DNA from: a virus
DNA length: 26,656 nt
Reading direction: 5' to 3' (one strand)
IMG/VR virus record: IMGVR_UViG_3300031278_000388
Coordinates: 1 to 26,656 of that record
Shown: piece by piece, positions 13,622 to 21,168 of the stretch
Numbering within the stretch: position 1 is the first letter of the stretch
How the letters are laid out: each line of letters starts with the position of its first letter
Position numbers and translations under genes: made by a program
Notes under the pieces: generated by a model
The model's input: only the letters and a program-made list of their open reading frames with translations
Told to the model about the DNA's origin: nothing
Databases searched by the model: none

Positions 13622-13819
13622 AGTGAGTCCGTGGTGATGACGATGCGTTATTTATTATTTTATATATATTTATGATTTTAATCAAGTATTAAAATTGGGA
13701 ATGGGGAATTGAGAATGGAGCGGGTATTGGGTATTTGGAAACAGGTATTGGGGTCTTGGTGAGAGAGATCTAACGTGAAAAAGAGGTATGCTTATTCTTT
13801 AAAATTATGGGAAAAGAAC
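13622..13819. other. Gene-free junction between phage operon and toxin-antitoxin locus
   Basis: No reading frame or RNA gene is visible. The left half is AT-rich (TATATATATTTATGATTTTA). The right half has degenerate tandem GGGAATGGGGAATTGAGAATG and GGTATTGGGTATTTGG units. It probably contains the virion operon promoter reading leftward, but I see no convincing -35/-10 pair. It marks a change from moderate-GC phage genes to AT-rich genes. Confidence 0.5.
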
Positions 13820-15205
13820 TCACGTCTGATCAATAATATGAGCGAGAAAATCTAAAATAATAAGAACTTTAATCATATAATCTTTTCGACCGTAATATAT
13901 ATTTTCCCCATGCATAATTTTATGACGACTGAATAGAATTTCTTTTTCTGGTACTGCACCTCGGTAAGCTCTTTGAAATAATATATCAAAAGCGAGCTCA
14001 GATGCCAAATCATCTAATAATGACGGCATTGTTTTTGGTTTCAAATCCTTGATTATATCTTTTGGTTTTAATTTATTTCCATTTTTATCTTTAAGCAAAT
14101 CATGTGTTTTTAGATCAATCCAACCGTATTCATTCAGATTCCAGGACAATCCATGCATTTCCAAATAATCACACATTATCCCTTCAATTAAAGTGATTAA
14201 AGTTGGAACAACAACATTTGCAGCATTATTACCTGTTGAATCACAAAACATTATGACGTCAACACAATCAGTGATTATTTTGAATCTTTTTCCACTGAAT
14301 AAAGGAATATCCTCCCAGCTATTGACCATATTTTGCAAATTACTTCTGTGATTTTCTTTAAAATATTCATAAAACAAATAATTTATCTCTCGATGAAGGT
14401 TACTCCCTCCCTTTTCATCAACTTTGACTATTTTATCTAAGAGAGAAAATGGCATACTGGGAGAGAAAAACCAATGATATTTACTAAGTATTTCAACAGC
14501 TCTTTCTTCCGTGATTTTATATTCTTCTTCAAATGACTGCCAGTATTGGCGAAAAGGAGCAAATATTGCATCATGACTATCAAACCAATCAATCAAATAA
14601 TTTACTTGATGTTGAACAGATTCAGTTACGTGTTGGTTTAATGAAGAAATTAATGTTGAGAAGCTTTCTAATGAACTTATAATATCTAAATTTGGAAGAA
14701 TAATACTCTGGGCAATATTAGCGATCCATTCACGTTGAATGTCAACTATAAGATCAATTTGAGGTTGTCTTAAGATTATTGAAGATTTAAGTAATGGCTC
14801 AATTGTTTTCATTAAATTATTAACAAATTTTATATTTGATTGCAATATAGGCGAAACAGTGTTTTGAAGATTTTTTCTAAATTTATTTTCTTCATTAGAA
14901 ATAACTCTAAGAAAGAAATGATAAAAATCCTCACCATCAGAATATTCTAGTTCCGAATCAAAATTGTTATTCAGAAATTTTGAACCCAAATCTTCTAAAT
15001 TGATATCTGAAATTTCCTCGAATTCTTCAAATTCAACGGGTGGGGAAATCATATGATCATAAAGAATCTTCTTTACTCTAGCTTTTTCAGGTAAAGGTAT
15101 ATCTTCATCTTTAGTTAATCTAAAATAATCATCTAGAGAATAAGGTCGCAACCGAATTTCAAGACCTAAAGACTCAATATAAAATTTTTCATTTTCATCA
15201 TTCAT
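13820..15205 (-). CDS. HEPN-motif protein, candidate RNase toxin of the Panacea operon
   Basis: 461 residues if the ATG at 15205 is used. A TTG four codons earlier is possible, and neither has a strong ribosome binding site. The C-terminus carries LFSRHKIMHGE, an R427-x4-H432 motif followed by a long hydrophobic helix (YMIKVLIILDFLAHII). This is the arrangement of HEPN RNases, in which R and H form the active site. The remainder is largely helical with an acidic N-terminal third and aromatic-rich segments (SNEENKFRKNL, HWFFSPSMPFSLLDKIV). No DNA-binding motif or membrane segment is seen. It follows the antitoxin gene by 15 bp and is AT-rich like the antitoxin's C-terminal half. A second toxin or effector is inferred; a regulatory or sensor role is possible. 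Confidence 0.55.
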   Translation of the reverse strand: MNDENEKFYIESLGLEIRLRPYSLDDYFRLTKDEDIPLPEKARVKKILYDHMISPPVEFEEFEEISDINLEDLGSKFLNNNFDSELEYSDGEDFYHFFLRVISNEENKFRKNLQNTVSPILQSNIKFVNNLMKTIEPLLKSSIILRQPQIDLIVDIQREWIANIAQSIILPNLDIISSLESFSTLISSLNQHVTESVQHQVNYLIDWFDSHDAIFAPFRQYWQSFEEEYKITEERAVEILSKYHWFFSPSMPFSLLDKIVKVDEKGGSNLHREINYLFYEYFKENHRSNLQNMVNSWEDIPLFSGKRFKIITDCVDVIMFCDSTGNNAANVVVPTLITLIEGIMCDYLEMHGLSWNLNEYGWIDLKTHDLLKDKNGNKLKPKDIIKDLKPKTMPSLLDDLASELAFDILFQRAYRGAVPEKEILFSRHKIMHGENIYYGRKDYMIKVLIILDFLAHIIDQT

Positions 15206-15220
15206 CGATACATCCAATTA

Positions 15221-16222
15221 TTAAATTTTTAAATCTTTAGCATATTTATAAGAAATACACTGACTTTTGTTTGTCATTAGATATCCTTTTTCTTGATGTG
15301 AAAATTCCTCAATTTCTCCTGATGAAAAATCTTTGAAGAAATCTTTGACGTATCTGATCGTATTCAGTTCATCTAACGAAAACAAATTTAGATTTGGGTC
15401 GCTATTAGAAGTAAACGCTTCACCCAGAAATAAATCAAAGTCGATTTTCTCCGTTTCAAGGATTCCCATCCAATCCGTAAGGGCAGCCAACCATGTCTTA
15501 TATTCATCTGGTACTGGCCCATGGGGAAGATGAACATATTGCATACCGGTTATGGAAGAATTAAATTCTTTATAATGCTTGAAATCCACATAAAAGAATA
15601 ATTTTTGAAGTTTAGTTGTAAATTGACTTGTTTCATGACAAAGAATTTTTGCCACTTCAGAAAATTTATGAAAATCTAAGACTCTACCACCACTTAGGAT
15701 GCTGGCTTCATAAGAACCAAAACGATCAATTGCATCTGACACTAATTGGGGAATACCATTTTGATACTGTTCAATATTTTCATTCAATAGCTTAAGATCT
15801 TGTTCAGAAAAAATCACTTTTTTATTTTTAGCGAACTTCATCAATATCCAAGGATCATTAATGCACAAAGAAATAATCTGGTTGTTTGCTTCGGATTGAA
15901 GCGTGCCATTCTCATAGCGGTTGAGGGTGGCGATGCCAATGCCTAAGAGATCACTGAACTGCTTTTGGGTGAGCCCCAGGCTTTCACGGAACTCTTTGAT
16001 TTCTTCGGGTTGGACCCACCCTTTTCGGCGGCGGTATTCACGATAGGCAGCGGCATAGGGATCGTAATCCTCTTCGAGGACTTCGAACTCTTCGCCACAT
16101 GACGCGCAACGATAGTATTCCCTTTCAACGGGAATGGCGAGATCACGAACTTCCATCTCTTCGGTTTGGGTGATTTTTTCGATTTGTGTTTCTTGTTCGC
16201 AAAATGGACATTTTTTATTCAT
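15221..16222 (-). CDS. Chimeric antitoxin: MqsA-type zinc finger, HTH and Panacea/SocA-like domain
   Basis: 333 residues with AGGTAGGA upstream of the ATG. It has three parts. First is a zinc finger with CPFC (C5, C8) and CASC (C39, C42), as in MqsA/YgiT antitoxins. Second is an XRE-type HTH at about 72-110 (FRESLGLTQKQFSDLLGIG, then NRYENG). Third is a C-terminal region, about 184-295, with KLQKLFFYVDFKHYKEF and HLPHGPVPDEY, which fits the Panacea (DUF4065, SocA-like) antitoxin domain. MqsA proteins normally bind MqsR with the zinc finger and the operator with the HTH. The extra domain could neutralise a second toxin. It lies between an MqsR-family gene and the HEPN-type gene. Base composition changes near codon 110. 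Confidence 0.8.
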   Translation of the reverse strand: MNKKCPFCEQETQIEKITQTEEMEVRDLAIPVEREYYRCASCGEEFEVLEEDYDPYAAAYREYRRRKGWVQPEEIKEFRESLGLTQKQFSDLLGIGIATLNRYENGTLQSEANNQIISLCINDPWILMKFAKNKKVIFSEQDLKLLNENIEQYQNGIPQLVSDAIDRFGSYEASILSGGRVLDFHKFSEVAKILCHETSQFTTKLQKLFFYVDFKHYKEFNSSITGMQYVHLPHGPVPDEYKTWLAALTDWMGILETEKIDFDLFLGEAFTSNSDPNLNLFSLDELNTIRYVKDFFKDFSSGEIEEFSHQEKGYLMTNKSQCISYKYAKDLKI

Positions 16223-16258
16223 TTTGGTGTCCTACCTTTTGATTTTTGTTGTCATAAC

Positions 16259-16642
16259 TTATTTCTTGGTGACTAATGGAAAGTCATTCATTGGTGATGT
16301 GGATTCATGGAATGATAAACAATATGGGACATCGGTTCCATCCCCTTGCGTGTGGATTTTAATCTTGATGTAAAGCATGCAACCTTGGACTAACTTCCCA
16401 AATACCCAAAAATTCCCTCCGTGATACTTATCTGGCTCCGGACCTTCATAATAATCCTCAGGTGTCAAGGAATAAAGGACCTCCTTGATTTGGTAGAGGG
16501 AAAAACCGAGCTTGAGTATCGTTTGATCATTTACATAGCGAGATTTAATAAATCGATTGGATACATCCAGGCAATTTTTGAAGTCCGACAGGAAGCGCTC
16601 CACTTTTCGGCGAAGATCACGTTGATTATTCTTTTTTTGCAC
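16259..16642 (-). CDS. mqsR-like: MqsR-family toxin (mRNA interferase)
   Basis: 127 residues from a GTG with AGGAAGGGG about 8 nt upstream. Helices at about 8-60 are followed by the signature SLTPEDYYEGPEPDK, GNFWVFGKLVQG, MLYIKIKI and PYCLSFHES. This matches the MqsR-family toxins usually encoded next to MqsA/YgiT zinc-finger antitoxins. Known MqsR cleaves mRNA at GCU. The specificity of this member is not evident from sequence. The antitoxin starts 36 bp after its stop, and the toxin-first order is the usual one for mqsRA. It is the first gene of the three-gene operon and lies just downstream of two operator-like palindromes. Confidence 0.75.
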   Translation of the reverse strand: MQKKNNQRDLRRKVERFLSDFKNCLDVSNRFIKSRYVNDQTILKLGFSLYQIKEVLYSLTPEDYYEGPEPDKYHGGNFWVFGKLVQGCMLYIKIKIHTQGDGTDVPYCLSFHESTSPMNDFPLVTKK

Positions 16643-16670
16643 GGTGGTTTCCCCTTCCTGTTAGCATAAG

Positions 16671-16713
16671 TTTATCATTTGATAAATATTAAGTCAAGGA
16701 TTATCGTTTGATA
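16671..16713 (-). promoter_or_regulatory. Paired operator-like palindromes upstream of the toxin-antitoxin operon
   Basis: TTTATCATTTGATAAA (16671-16686) is a perfect palindrome, and TTATCGTTTGATA (16701-16713) is a near copy. The shared core is TATC(A/G)TTTGATA, with starts 29 bp apart, about three helical turns. They lie 29-71 bp upstream of the GTG of the first gene, in an AT-rich region suited to a promoter. Binding by the HTH of the antitoxin, giving autoregulation, is the expected use. Confidence 0.6.
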
Positions 16714-16787
16714 TATCTTCTTAAGTAAATAATGATATACAATATGTTAATCAATCCATTTAATAAGTTTACTTCGTTTTAACCGGT

Positions 16788-16928
16788 GTCTCATGATGGC
16801 CGGCACTTCGCTGGTGCGGTTTGTCCCCCTGGGCTTCGCTTCGGGGATTGGCAAGATCACTCCAACTCGTCACAGCAAGGAGAATTTGATTTTGTCACGT
16901 GGGCGGCCGTGCGGCCGCCACACGTGAC
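16788..16928. repeat. Hairpin-rich repeats including a large GTCACGTG palindrome
   Basis: The 374 bases between the toxin gene and the next gene (16643-17016) have no frame. After the operators they hold hairpins such as CCGGCACTTCGCTGGTGCGG and CCCCCTGGGCTTCGCTTCGG. These are followed by a large palindrome at 16894-16928 with arms GTCACGTG and CACGTGAC and an inner GGCGGCCG/CGGCCGCC stem. The last is one of six copies in the window. Confidence 0.8.
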
Positions 16929-17016
16929 CTACGAACTAATTAACTATGGATAACCTTGTCATTACTTTAAGGTCAATACGATTAAAATCTCAACTTAATG
17001 GGCTATCGAAATGAGA

Positions 17017-17778
17017 TTATGAGAATGATGAATAATCGAACTCATCAAAAGGATCGTCTAACTTCTTTATTTCACTCCAATCAAAATCATATCTTTCTTC
17101 TTCAGGCCAATCATCGGGTAATCCTACACGAAACATTTCTCCAACAGCAGAGATCATCCCATCATCCGAATCATATCCTTCATACTCGATTGCAAGCCCT
17201 ATTGGACCCGGATGATATTCATTATTAAAAAATTGTGCTGTTATTACTGCTGTAAGACCACACATGGAAGCTATCAAAGCCTTGAATGTTGCCATTGAAA
17301 AATTATTATGACGATCGTGTTTTGATTTGTTATAGGCATCATACCAAGGTAAGCTCTTTTTAGCTTTCCAGGGCTTAAAAGGCTGATAAATATTCTCTTT
17401 CCCATTCCATCCCGGCAATCTGACTTTGTAAGATGATAATCTATGCGAGAATTCTACTGTTTTATAATCAGTCATAGTCCAATCATTCATTTTTCTCTTT
17501 GTATAGTTATTCTCATTTAGAATGGCTGTTAAATTTGCTTCAACTTCAACACAACACCGCATTAGTAATTGCTGTATTCTATGAGAATAAGTGTCTAGAT
17601 TACTATCTGCAGGTTCTACATAAGAAAAGATATTTTCCAAATCATTCTGCAATATTAAATAAGCCCTAATATAATGTTGAGGATCAACAGCAAATTTTTT
17701 ATGATCAAAATAAGTGCCACCATAATTTCCTTTTTTAAATGGCCTACATGTTCTCCGAAAAGGTCTACTAACTGTCAT
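17017..17778 (-). CDS. HEPN-like domain protein of unknown function
   Basis: 253 residues. The ATG at 17778 has GAGGG 5 nt upstream, and an earlier in-frame start at 17826 is less likely. The protein is helical in its first 110 residues (HYIRAYLILQNDLENIFSYV, then QLLMRCCVEVEANL). Around residues 168-190 it carries AYNKSKHDRHNNFSMATFKA and a hydrophobic helix. This YNxxKHxR pattern is seen in HEPN-type proteins that accompany toxin-antitoxin and defence loci. The C-terminal 50 residues are very acidic (DDWPEEERYDFDWSE). It stands alone between two large palindromes, without a partner on the same strand nearby. A defence or abortive role is inferred from the fold and the neighbourhood only. 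Confidence 0.45.
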   Translation of the reverse strand: MTVSRPFRRTCRPFKKGNYGGTYFDHKKFAVDPQHYIRAYLILQNDLENIFSYVEPADSNLDTYSHRIQQLLMRCCVEVEANLTAILNENNYTKRKMNDWTMTDYKTVEFSHRLSSYKVRLPGWNGKENIYQPFKPWKAKKSLPWYDAYNKSKHDRHNNFSMATFKALIASMCGLTAVITAQFFNNEYHPGPIGLAIEYEGYDSDDGMISAVGEMFRVGLPDDWPEEERYDFDWSEIKKLDDPFDEFDYSSFS

Positions 17779-17954
17779 TTTTTCCCTCTTTCTAAATCTC
17801 CAAAATTCCACACCCTCAGTTTGCAAATTATATCAGATTTTAATTTTACAAATCTTCCCACTTTAATTATTTTACCTTTTCAGCAAATCCACCAATTAAA
17901 CAAACAAATTTTTTACGATGAGAATGATTAAAAAACTAACTAAATCAATACATT

Positions 17955-18176
17955 GTCACGTAGGCGGCCGTGCGGCCGCCACACATGACCTACGGGTTAC
18001 TGTGTGCGCATGGTAAACCCCATTTTATTTTTTTACCTCATCCGGTGCTTCGCACCACCTTCCCCTTTCACCCTTCGGGTGTTTCGCTGCGCTCAAGGGG
18101 AAGGCTAATTAAAAAGGTGTTTTTGTCATTAGGACTTCCTCGCCGAGCATGTCAATGATCTTGATGGCGACGAGGG
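17955..18176. repeat. Left copy of a duplicated ~220-bp segment
   Basis: This segment is nearly identical to 19226-19445, at an offset of 1,271-1,272 bp. It includes a GTCACGTA/CACATGAC palindrome (17955-17989), the stretch GTAAACCCCATTTTATTTTT, a GGTGCTTCGCACC hairpin, an outer CTTCCCCTT/AAGGGGAAG stem and the final codons of a mod gene. In the right copy these codons are the true 3' end of the type III methyltransferase gene. The remaining gap 17779-17954 is AT-rich and shows nothing else. Confidence 0.9.
18109..18176 (-). pseudogene. C-terminal remnant of a type III mod gene
   Basis: On the minus strand this reads VAIKIIDMLGEEVLMTKTPF then stop. It closely matches the end of the intact Mod protein encoded at 19381-21168 (VKIIDMLGEEVLITKTLS). 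Similarity ends at about 18176 and no upstream coding region remains. It is a leftover of the duplication that brackets the DUF5677-like gene. Differences from the parent (Ile to Met, LS to PF) suggest it is old or derived from a diverged mod allele. Confidence 0.85.
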
Positions 18177-18195
18177 GAAAAATCAAGCCATTATA

Positions 18196-18221
18196 GTCAC
18201 GTGGGCTTCGCCACATGTGAC
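18196..18221. repeat. Short member of the GTCACGTG palindrome family
   Basis: GTCACGTGGG, TTCG loop region, then CCACATGTGAC form a compact inverted repeat followed by CTACGGGTTT. The same flank follows the copies at 17955 and 19226. It ends exactly at the stop codon of the next minus-strand gene (18222). Confidence 0.75.
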
Positions 18222-19067
18222 CTACGGGTTTACTATAGTATCAAAATCAAAGGATGATAGTTCAAGAGCAAGATTAGTAGCAGGAAAGTTTTGCTTACAA
18301 GTTTCTTTTGCAATATCTAACAGCATAAATAAAGCTATAATAACTTTCGCTAATATGACGTTTACAATTACCTGCATAATAAGACATTGCTTTTTGTTAT
18401 CGGTAATTTTAACAAGAGACATCATCTGGTCTACACTGTAACCATCAGGATGAATGAAGCCAGAAATATATTTCTTAATAAATCTTATCATTTTTGAATC
18501 AAAACCAATTTTCTCCGAGATATCAGTCCAATTGATTCCCCTTCTTCCACAAAGAACAGCCTTTTTTTGTTTAGGTGTTAATTCTTTAAAGTATTTATTT
18601 CCTTTTAATTCGTTTCGAAGATTACGGATAATTTTCTCGGCTTCTTCTAAATCACTTGGATCTTTATTTGATTTCATATACTTATCATTAAAGATGGAAT
18701 AACCAGCTAATTTCCACTTAAAATACTCAAATCTAAACTTTTCTTCATCATGTGCGATTTCAAAATATACCTGGGGCAAAGTAAAATAAGTTTCGATTAT
18801 TATCCTTGTTAATACAATTATTGATGGAGATTCAATCATGATTTCTTCATTTTCACGTTTAGGAAATTTGATAACAACTCCTTGCCTAAGACCATGTAAA
18901 GACACTGCATGAACCCATAATTGCTTTAATAGCTGGGGGATCTCTTTCCATCCATAAATAGAAATTTTTGTACCACTCATGTTTTGTAAAATTTCGTAAA
19001 ATAATTCCAATAACAACCTAGAATTATAATTAATTTGTTTTTCATCAAGAGTTTTCTTCAATGCCAC
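18222..19067 (-). CDS. DUF5677-like protein of unknown function
   Basis: 281 residues from a GTG. An AAGG lies only 3 nt upstream, so a TTG two codons later is an alternative. It is helical throughout, with SIIVLTRIIIETYFTLPQVY (R88, E92), RFEYFKWKLAGYSIF, and W180 in GINWTDISEKIG. H206 lies in ISGFIHPDGYS, and a late hydrophobic helix (CLIMQVIVNVILAKVIIALF) follows. The R-x3-E, the aromatic RF.Y and the late SGF-H motif match the general pattern of DUF5677 proteins, which often occur in defence islands. The gene sits between two copies of a ~220-bp repeat and is more AT-rich than the flanking mod gene, so it looks inserted. The function is unknown. Confidence 0.5.
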   Translation of the reverse strand: MALKKTLDEKQINYNSRLLLELFYEILQNMSGTKISIYGWKEIPQLLKQLWVHAVSLHGLRQGVVIKFPKRENEEIMIESPSIIVLTRIIIETYFTLPQVYFEIAHDEEKFRFEYFKWKLAGYSIFNDKYMKSNKDPSDLEEAEKIIRNLRNELKGNKYFKELTPKQKKAVLCGRRGINWTDISEKIGFDSKMIRFIKKYISGFIHPDGYSVDQMMSLVKITDNKKQCLIMQVIVNVILAKVIIALFMLLDIAKETCKQNFPATNLALELSSFDFDTIVNP

Positions 19068-19225
19068 AATCCTTTTATTTATTAGTAGATACGTAAGCAG
19101 TCAAAATCAAATTAGCTGGAATGAATTATTCTGTTATTTCATGAAAAATTTTAAATCTCGGAAGGCCTTTGATTCAGCCAACTATACTTACTGGTATTCA
19201 AATATGTTGATGGAACAAATATATT

Positions 19226-19445
19226 GTCACGTGGGCGGCCGTGCGGCCGCCACACATGACCTACGGGTTTATGTTGTGCGCATGTTAAACCCCATTTTAT
19301 TTTTTTTCCTCATCCGGTGCTTCGCACCACCTTCCCCTTTCACCATTCGGGTGTTTCGCTGCGCTCAAGGGGAAGGCTAATTATGACAGTGTCTTGGTTA
19401 TCAGGACTTCCTCGCCGAGCATGTCGATGATCTTGACGGCGATGG
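19226..19445. repeat. Right copy of the duplicated ~220-bp segment
   Basis: This begins with the GTCACGTG/CACATGAC palindrome (19226-19260) and ends within the last codons of the intact mod gene. The gap 19068-19380 between the DUF5677-like start and the mod stop has no other gene. Its first 150 bases (19068-19225) are AT-rich and should contain the promoter for the DUF5677-like gene, though none is clear. Confidence 0.9.
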
Positions 19446-21168
19446 TGGTTTCATTTTCGGGGGCGGGGAGCTCGTAGTGACCAGTGACGAGGTCATCTTT
19501 TTTCTCGGGGACGTCGGAGAGGGCAATTTCGAAGACTTCCCCATCGTAGTTTAGGTCGATCATGACACAGTCCACCATGGATCGCCAGTCGGGGATTTGG
19601 GCTTTGAAGAGGGGCGTGTCCATCTCCAGGCGTTCGACGATGGTAGGGGAAATGAAATCCTCTATATCTATCACGATTTGATCCCCCTGGCGGGTGATGC
19701 TGACCTCAGCTTCGGCGGGTTTGTGCACAAAGAATTTGCCATATTTCTCGTCAGTGCGAAGTTCGATGACTTCGATCCGGTTGACAGGACGGTGATCGTT
19801 GTATTCCTCCAGCCAGGGATCCACACGGGTTTCCTTACCGAGGGCGACGACGACGATGTCCCTCTGGTCATCGCGGGTTTCGATCTCGTCTTTGACGGAT
19901 TGAAGGTCAAGGAGGGTGAGGGGGTGGTTGAAGGGAATGATCTTGACCAAGCGCTGCCCCAAGGTGCCATCAAAGAAAGAATCGGATTTGTTTTCCTCGA
20001 TGCCGATGTGTTCGATGGCCAGTTTTCCGGCTTCGTTGTGCTGAATCTGGAGGTCATAGTCATTGACACGGTAAACGGAGAAAGAAAAGGCAGTGAGCGG
20101 TGGATTGTCTATATCGTCACCTAGTTCTACCTTTTCCTGATTAATTTCTTCCCGTTTTTTGATTTGATCCTGGATAATGGATTGAAGGCGCTTTGAGGTG
20201 GTCTGGATGGCACCCTTGTTGATGTCGGCAGCGATCCATCGCCGGCCCAATTTTTGTGCAACAGCCGCTGTTGTACCCGAACCTATAAAAACATCAAGAA
20301 CGAGATCACTCTTATTTGTTAAACCTGTAATTAACCTCTTAACCAAACCTTCAGGTTTTTGAGTAGGAAAACCTAATATTTCTTCATGGATATACCCTAT
20401 AGTCGCGATATCTGACCACCAATCTTCAATCAACTTTCCTCTTTCGTCGATTTTCCTTAATTCTTCATCTGACGCCCTACCAGTGAGGGCTGTTTCTCCA
20501 GTAGATAAATTAGATTTCTTGTATGGAACTCTCATATTATCTGCATGAAATTTATATTCATTTGATTGTGCATACCAAAGTATCGAATCATGTTTTCGTG
20601 GAAAATGATTTTTAACTCTTGATGGGCCTGTATAACACCAAATTATTTCATTATTAAAATTATCAGGGGAAAAAACTTCATCCATCATACATCGAAGGTG
20701 ATGAGTCTTACGATAATCCACGTGTAAACAAATACTTCCATTTTTTGATAACAATTCCTTCAATAATAATAATCTTTCATACATGAACTGAAGGTACATA
20801 TCATTTACCCAAATATCTGTGTACTGTATTTGTTCTCCGAGACTATGAGATTCACCATTAATTAAAGGTAATTCTGATCCCCTTAGGTCAATATTTCGAA
20901 CATAATCAGCACCACTATCAAATGGCGGGTCAATATAAACCAGATCCACTTTTCCCCGGTAGCCATTTGCTAGAAGCCAGGCAAGGATATCTTTGTTATC
21001 CCCGTGAAAAAGCATGCCTTGGGCATCGGTTTCTTCGTCCAGGGGGTTGAAGACCTCCACCTTTTGCGCTGGAAAAGCTTTGACATAATCGAGGGGCTGC
21101 TTGCCCACCCAATGGAGCATGGGCCGGCCTTTGGCTTCACCAATTTTCACTTTTTGTGTGTCACTCAT
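19381..21168 (-). CDS. mod: Type III restriction-modification methyltransferase subunit
   Basis: 595 residues. The ATG at 21168 has AAGGA about 10 nt upstream and overlaps the end of res by 8 bp. It is a beta-class DNA methyltransferase: catalytic motif IV DPPF (80-83) precedes the AdoMet motif FIGSG (294-298), with TQKP (269-272) just before it. The segment between is the target-recognition region. The C-terminal 280 residues are a beta-rich region typical of larger Mod proteins (VVVALGKETRVDPWLEEYND and others). It would methylate adenine, or possibly cytosine N4, in the recognition site and guide the Res subunit. The DNA from about 20,275 to 20,940 is visibly more AT-rich than both flanks. 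That segment matches the stretch from motif IV to motif I and suggests a swapped specificity region. Confidence 0.9.
   Translation of the reverse strand: MSDTQKVKIGEAKGRPMLHWVGKQPLDYVKAFPAQKVEVFNPLDEETDAQGMLFHGDNKDILAWLLANGYRGKVDLVYIDPPFDSGADYVRNIDLRGSELPLINGESHSLGEQIQYTDIWVNDMYLQFMYERLLLLKELLSKNGSICLHVDYRKTHHLRCMMDEVFSPDNFNNEIIWCYTGPSRVKNHFPRKHDSILWYAQSNEYKFHADNMRVPYKKSNLSTGETALTGRASDEELRKIDERGKLIEDWWSDIATIGYIHEEILGFPTQKPEGLVKRLITGLTNKSDLVLDVFIGSGTTAAVAQKLGRRWIAADINKGAIQTTSKRLQSIIQDQIKKREEINQEKVELGDDIDNPPLTAFSFSVYRVNDYDLQIQHNEAGKLAIEHIGIEENKSDSFFDGTLGQRLVKIIPFNHPLTLLDLQSVKDEIETRDDQRDIVVVALGKETRVDPWLEEYNDHRPVNRIEVIELRTDEKYGKFFVHKPAEAEVSITRQGDQIVIDIEDFISPTIVERLEMDTPLFKAQIPDWRSMVDCVMIDLNYDGEVFEIALSDVPEKKDDLVTGHYELPAPENETTIAVKIIDMLGEEVLITKTLS

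Noticed and set aside
16070-16095. Another copy of the mini-palindrome in the antitoxin gene
   Set aside because: CCTCTTCGAGGACTTCG is similar, but it encodes the FEVLEED segment that is natural for this zinc-finger family, so the match is probably chance.
18043-18105. Rho-independent terminator at the GGTGCTTCGCACC and CTTCCCC/GGGGAAG stems
   Set aside because: On the strand of the mod gene the stem is followed by A-rich, not T-rich, sequence. The structure belongs to the duplicated repeat segment.
5711-19260. CRISPR array
   Set aside because: The palindromic repeats are irregularly spaced by hundreds to thousands of bases, have no uniform spacers, and no cas genes are nearby.
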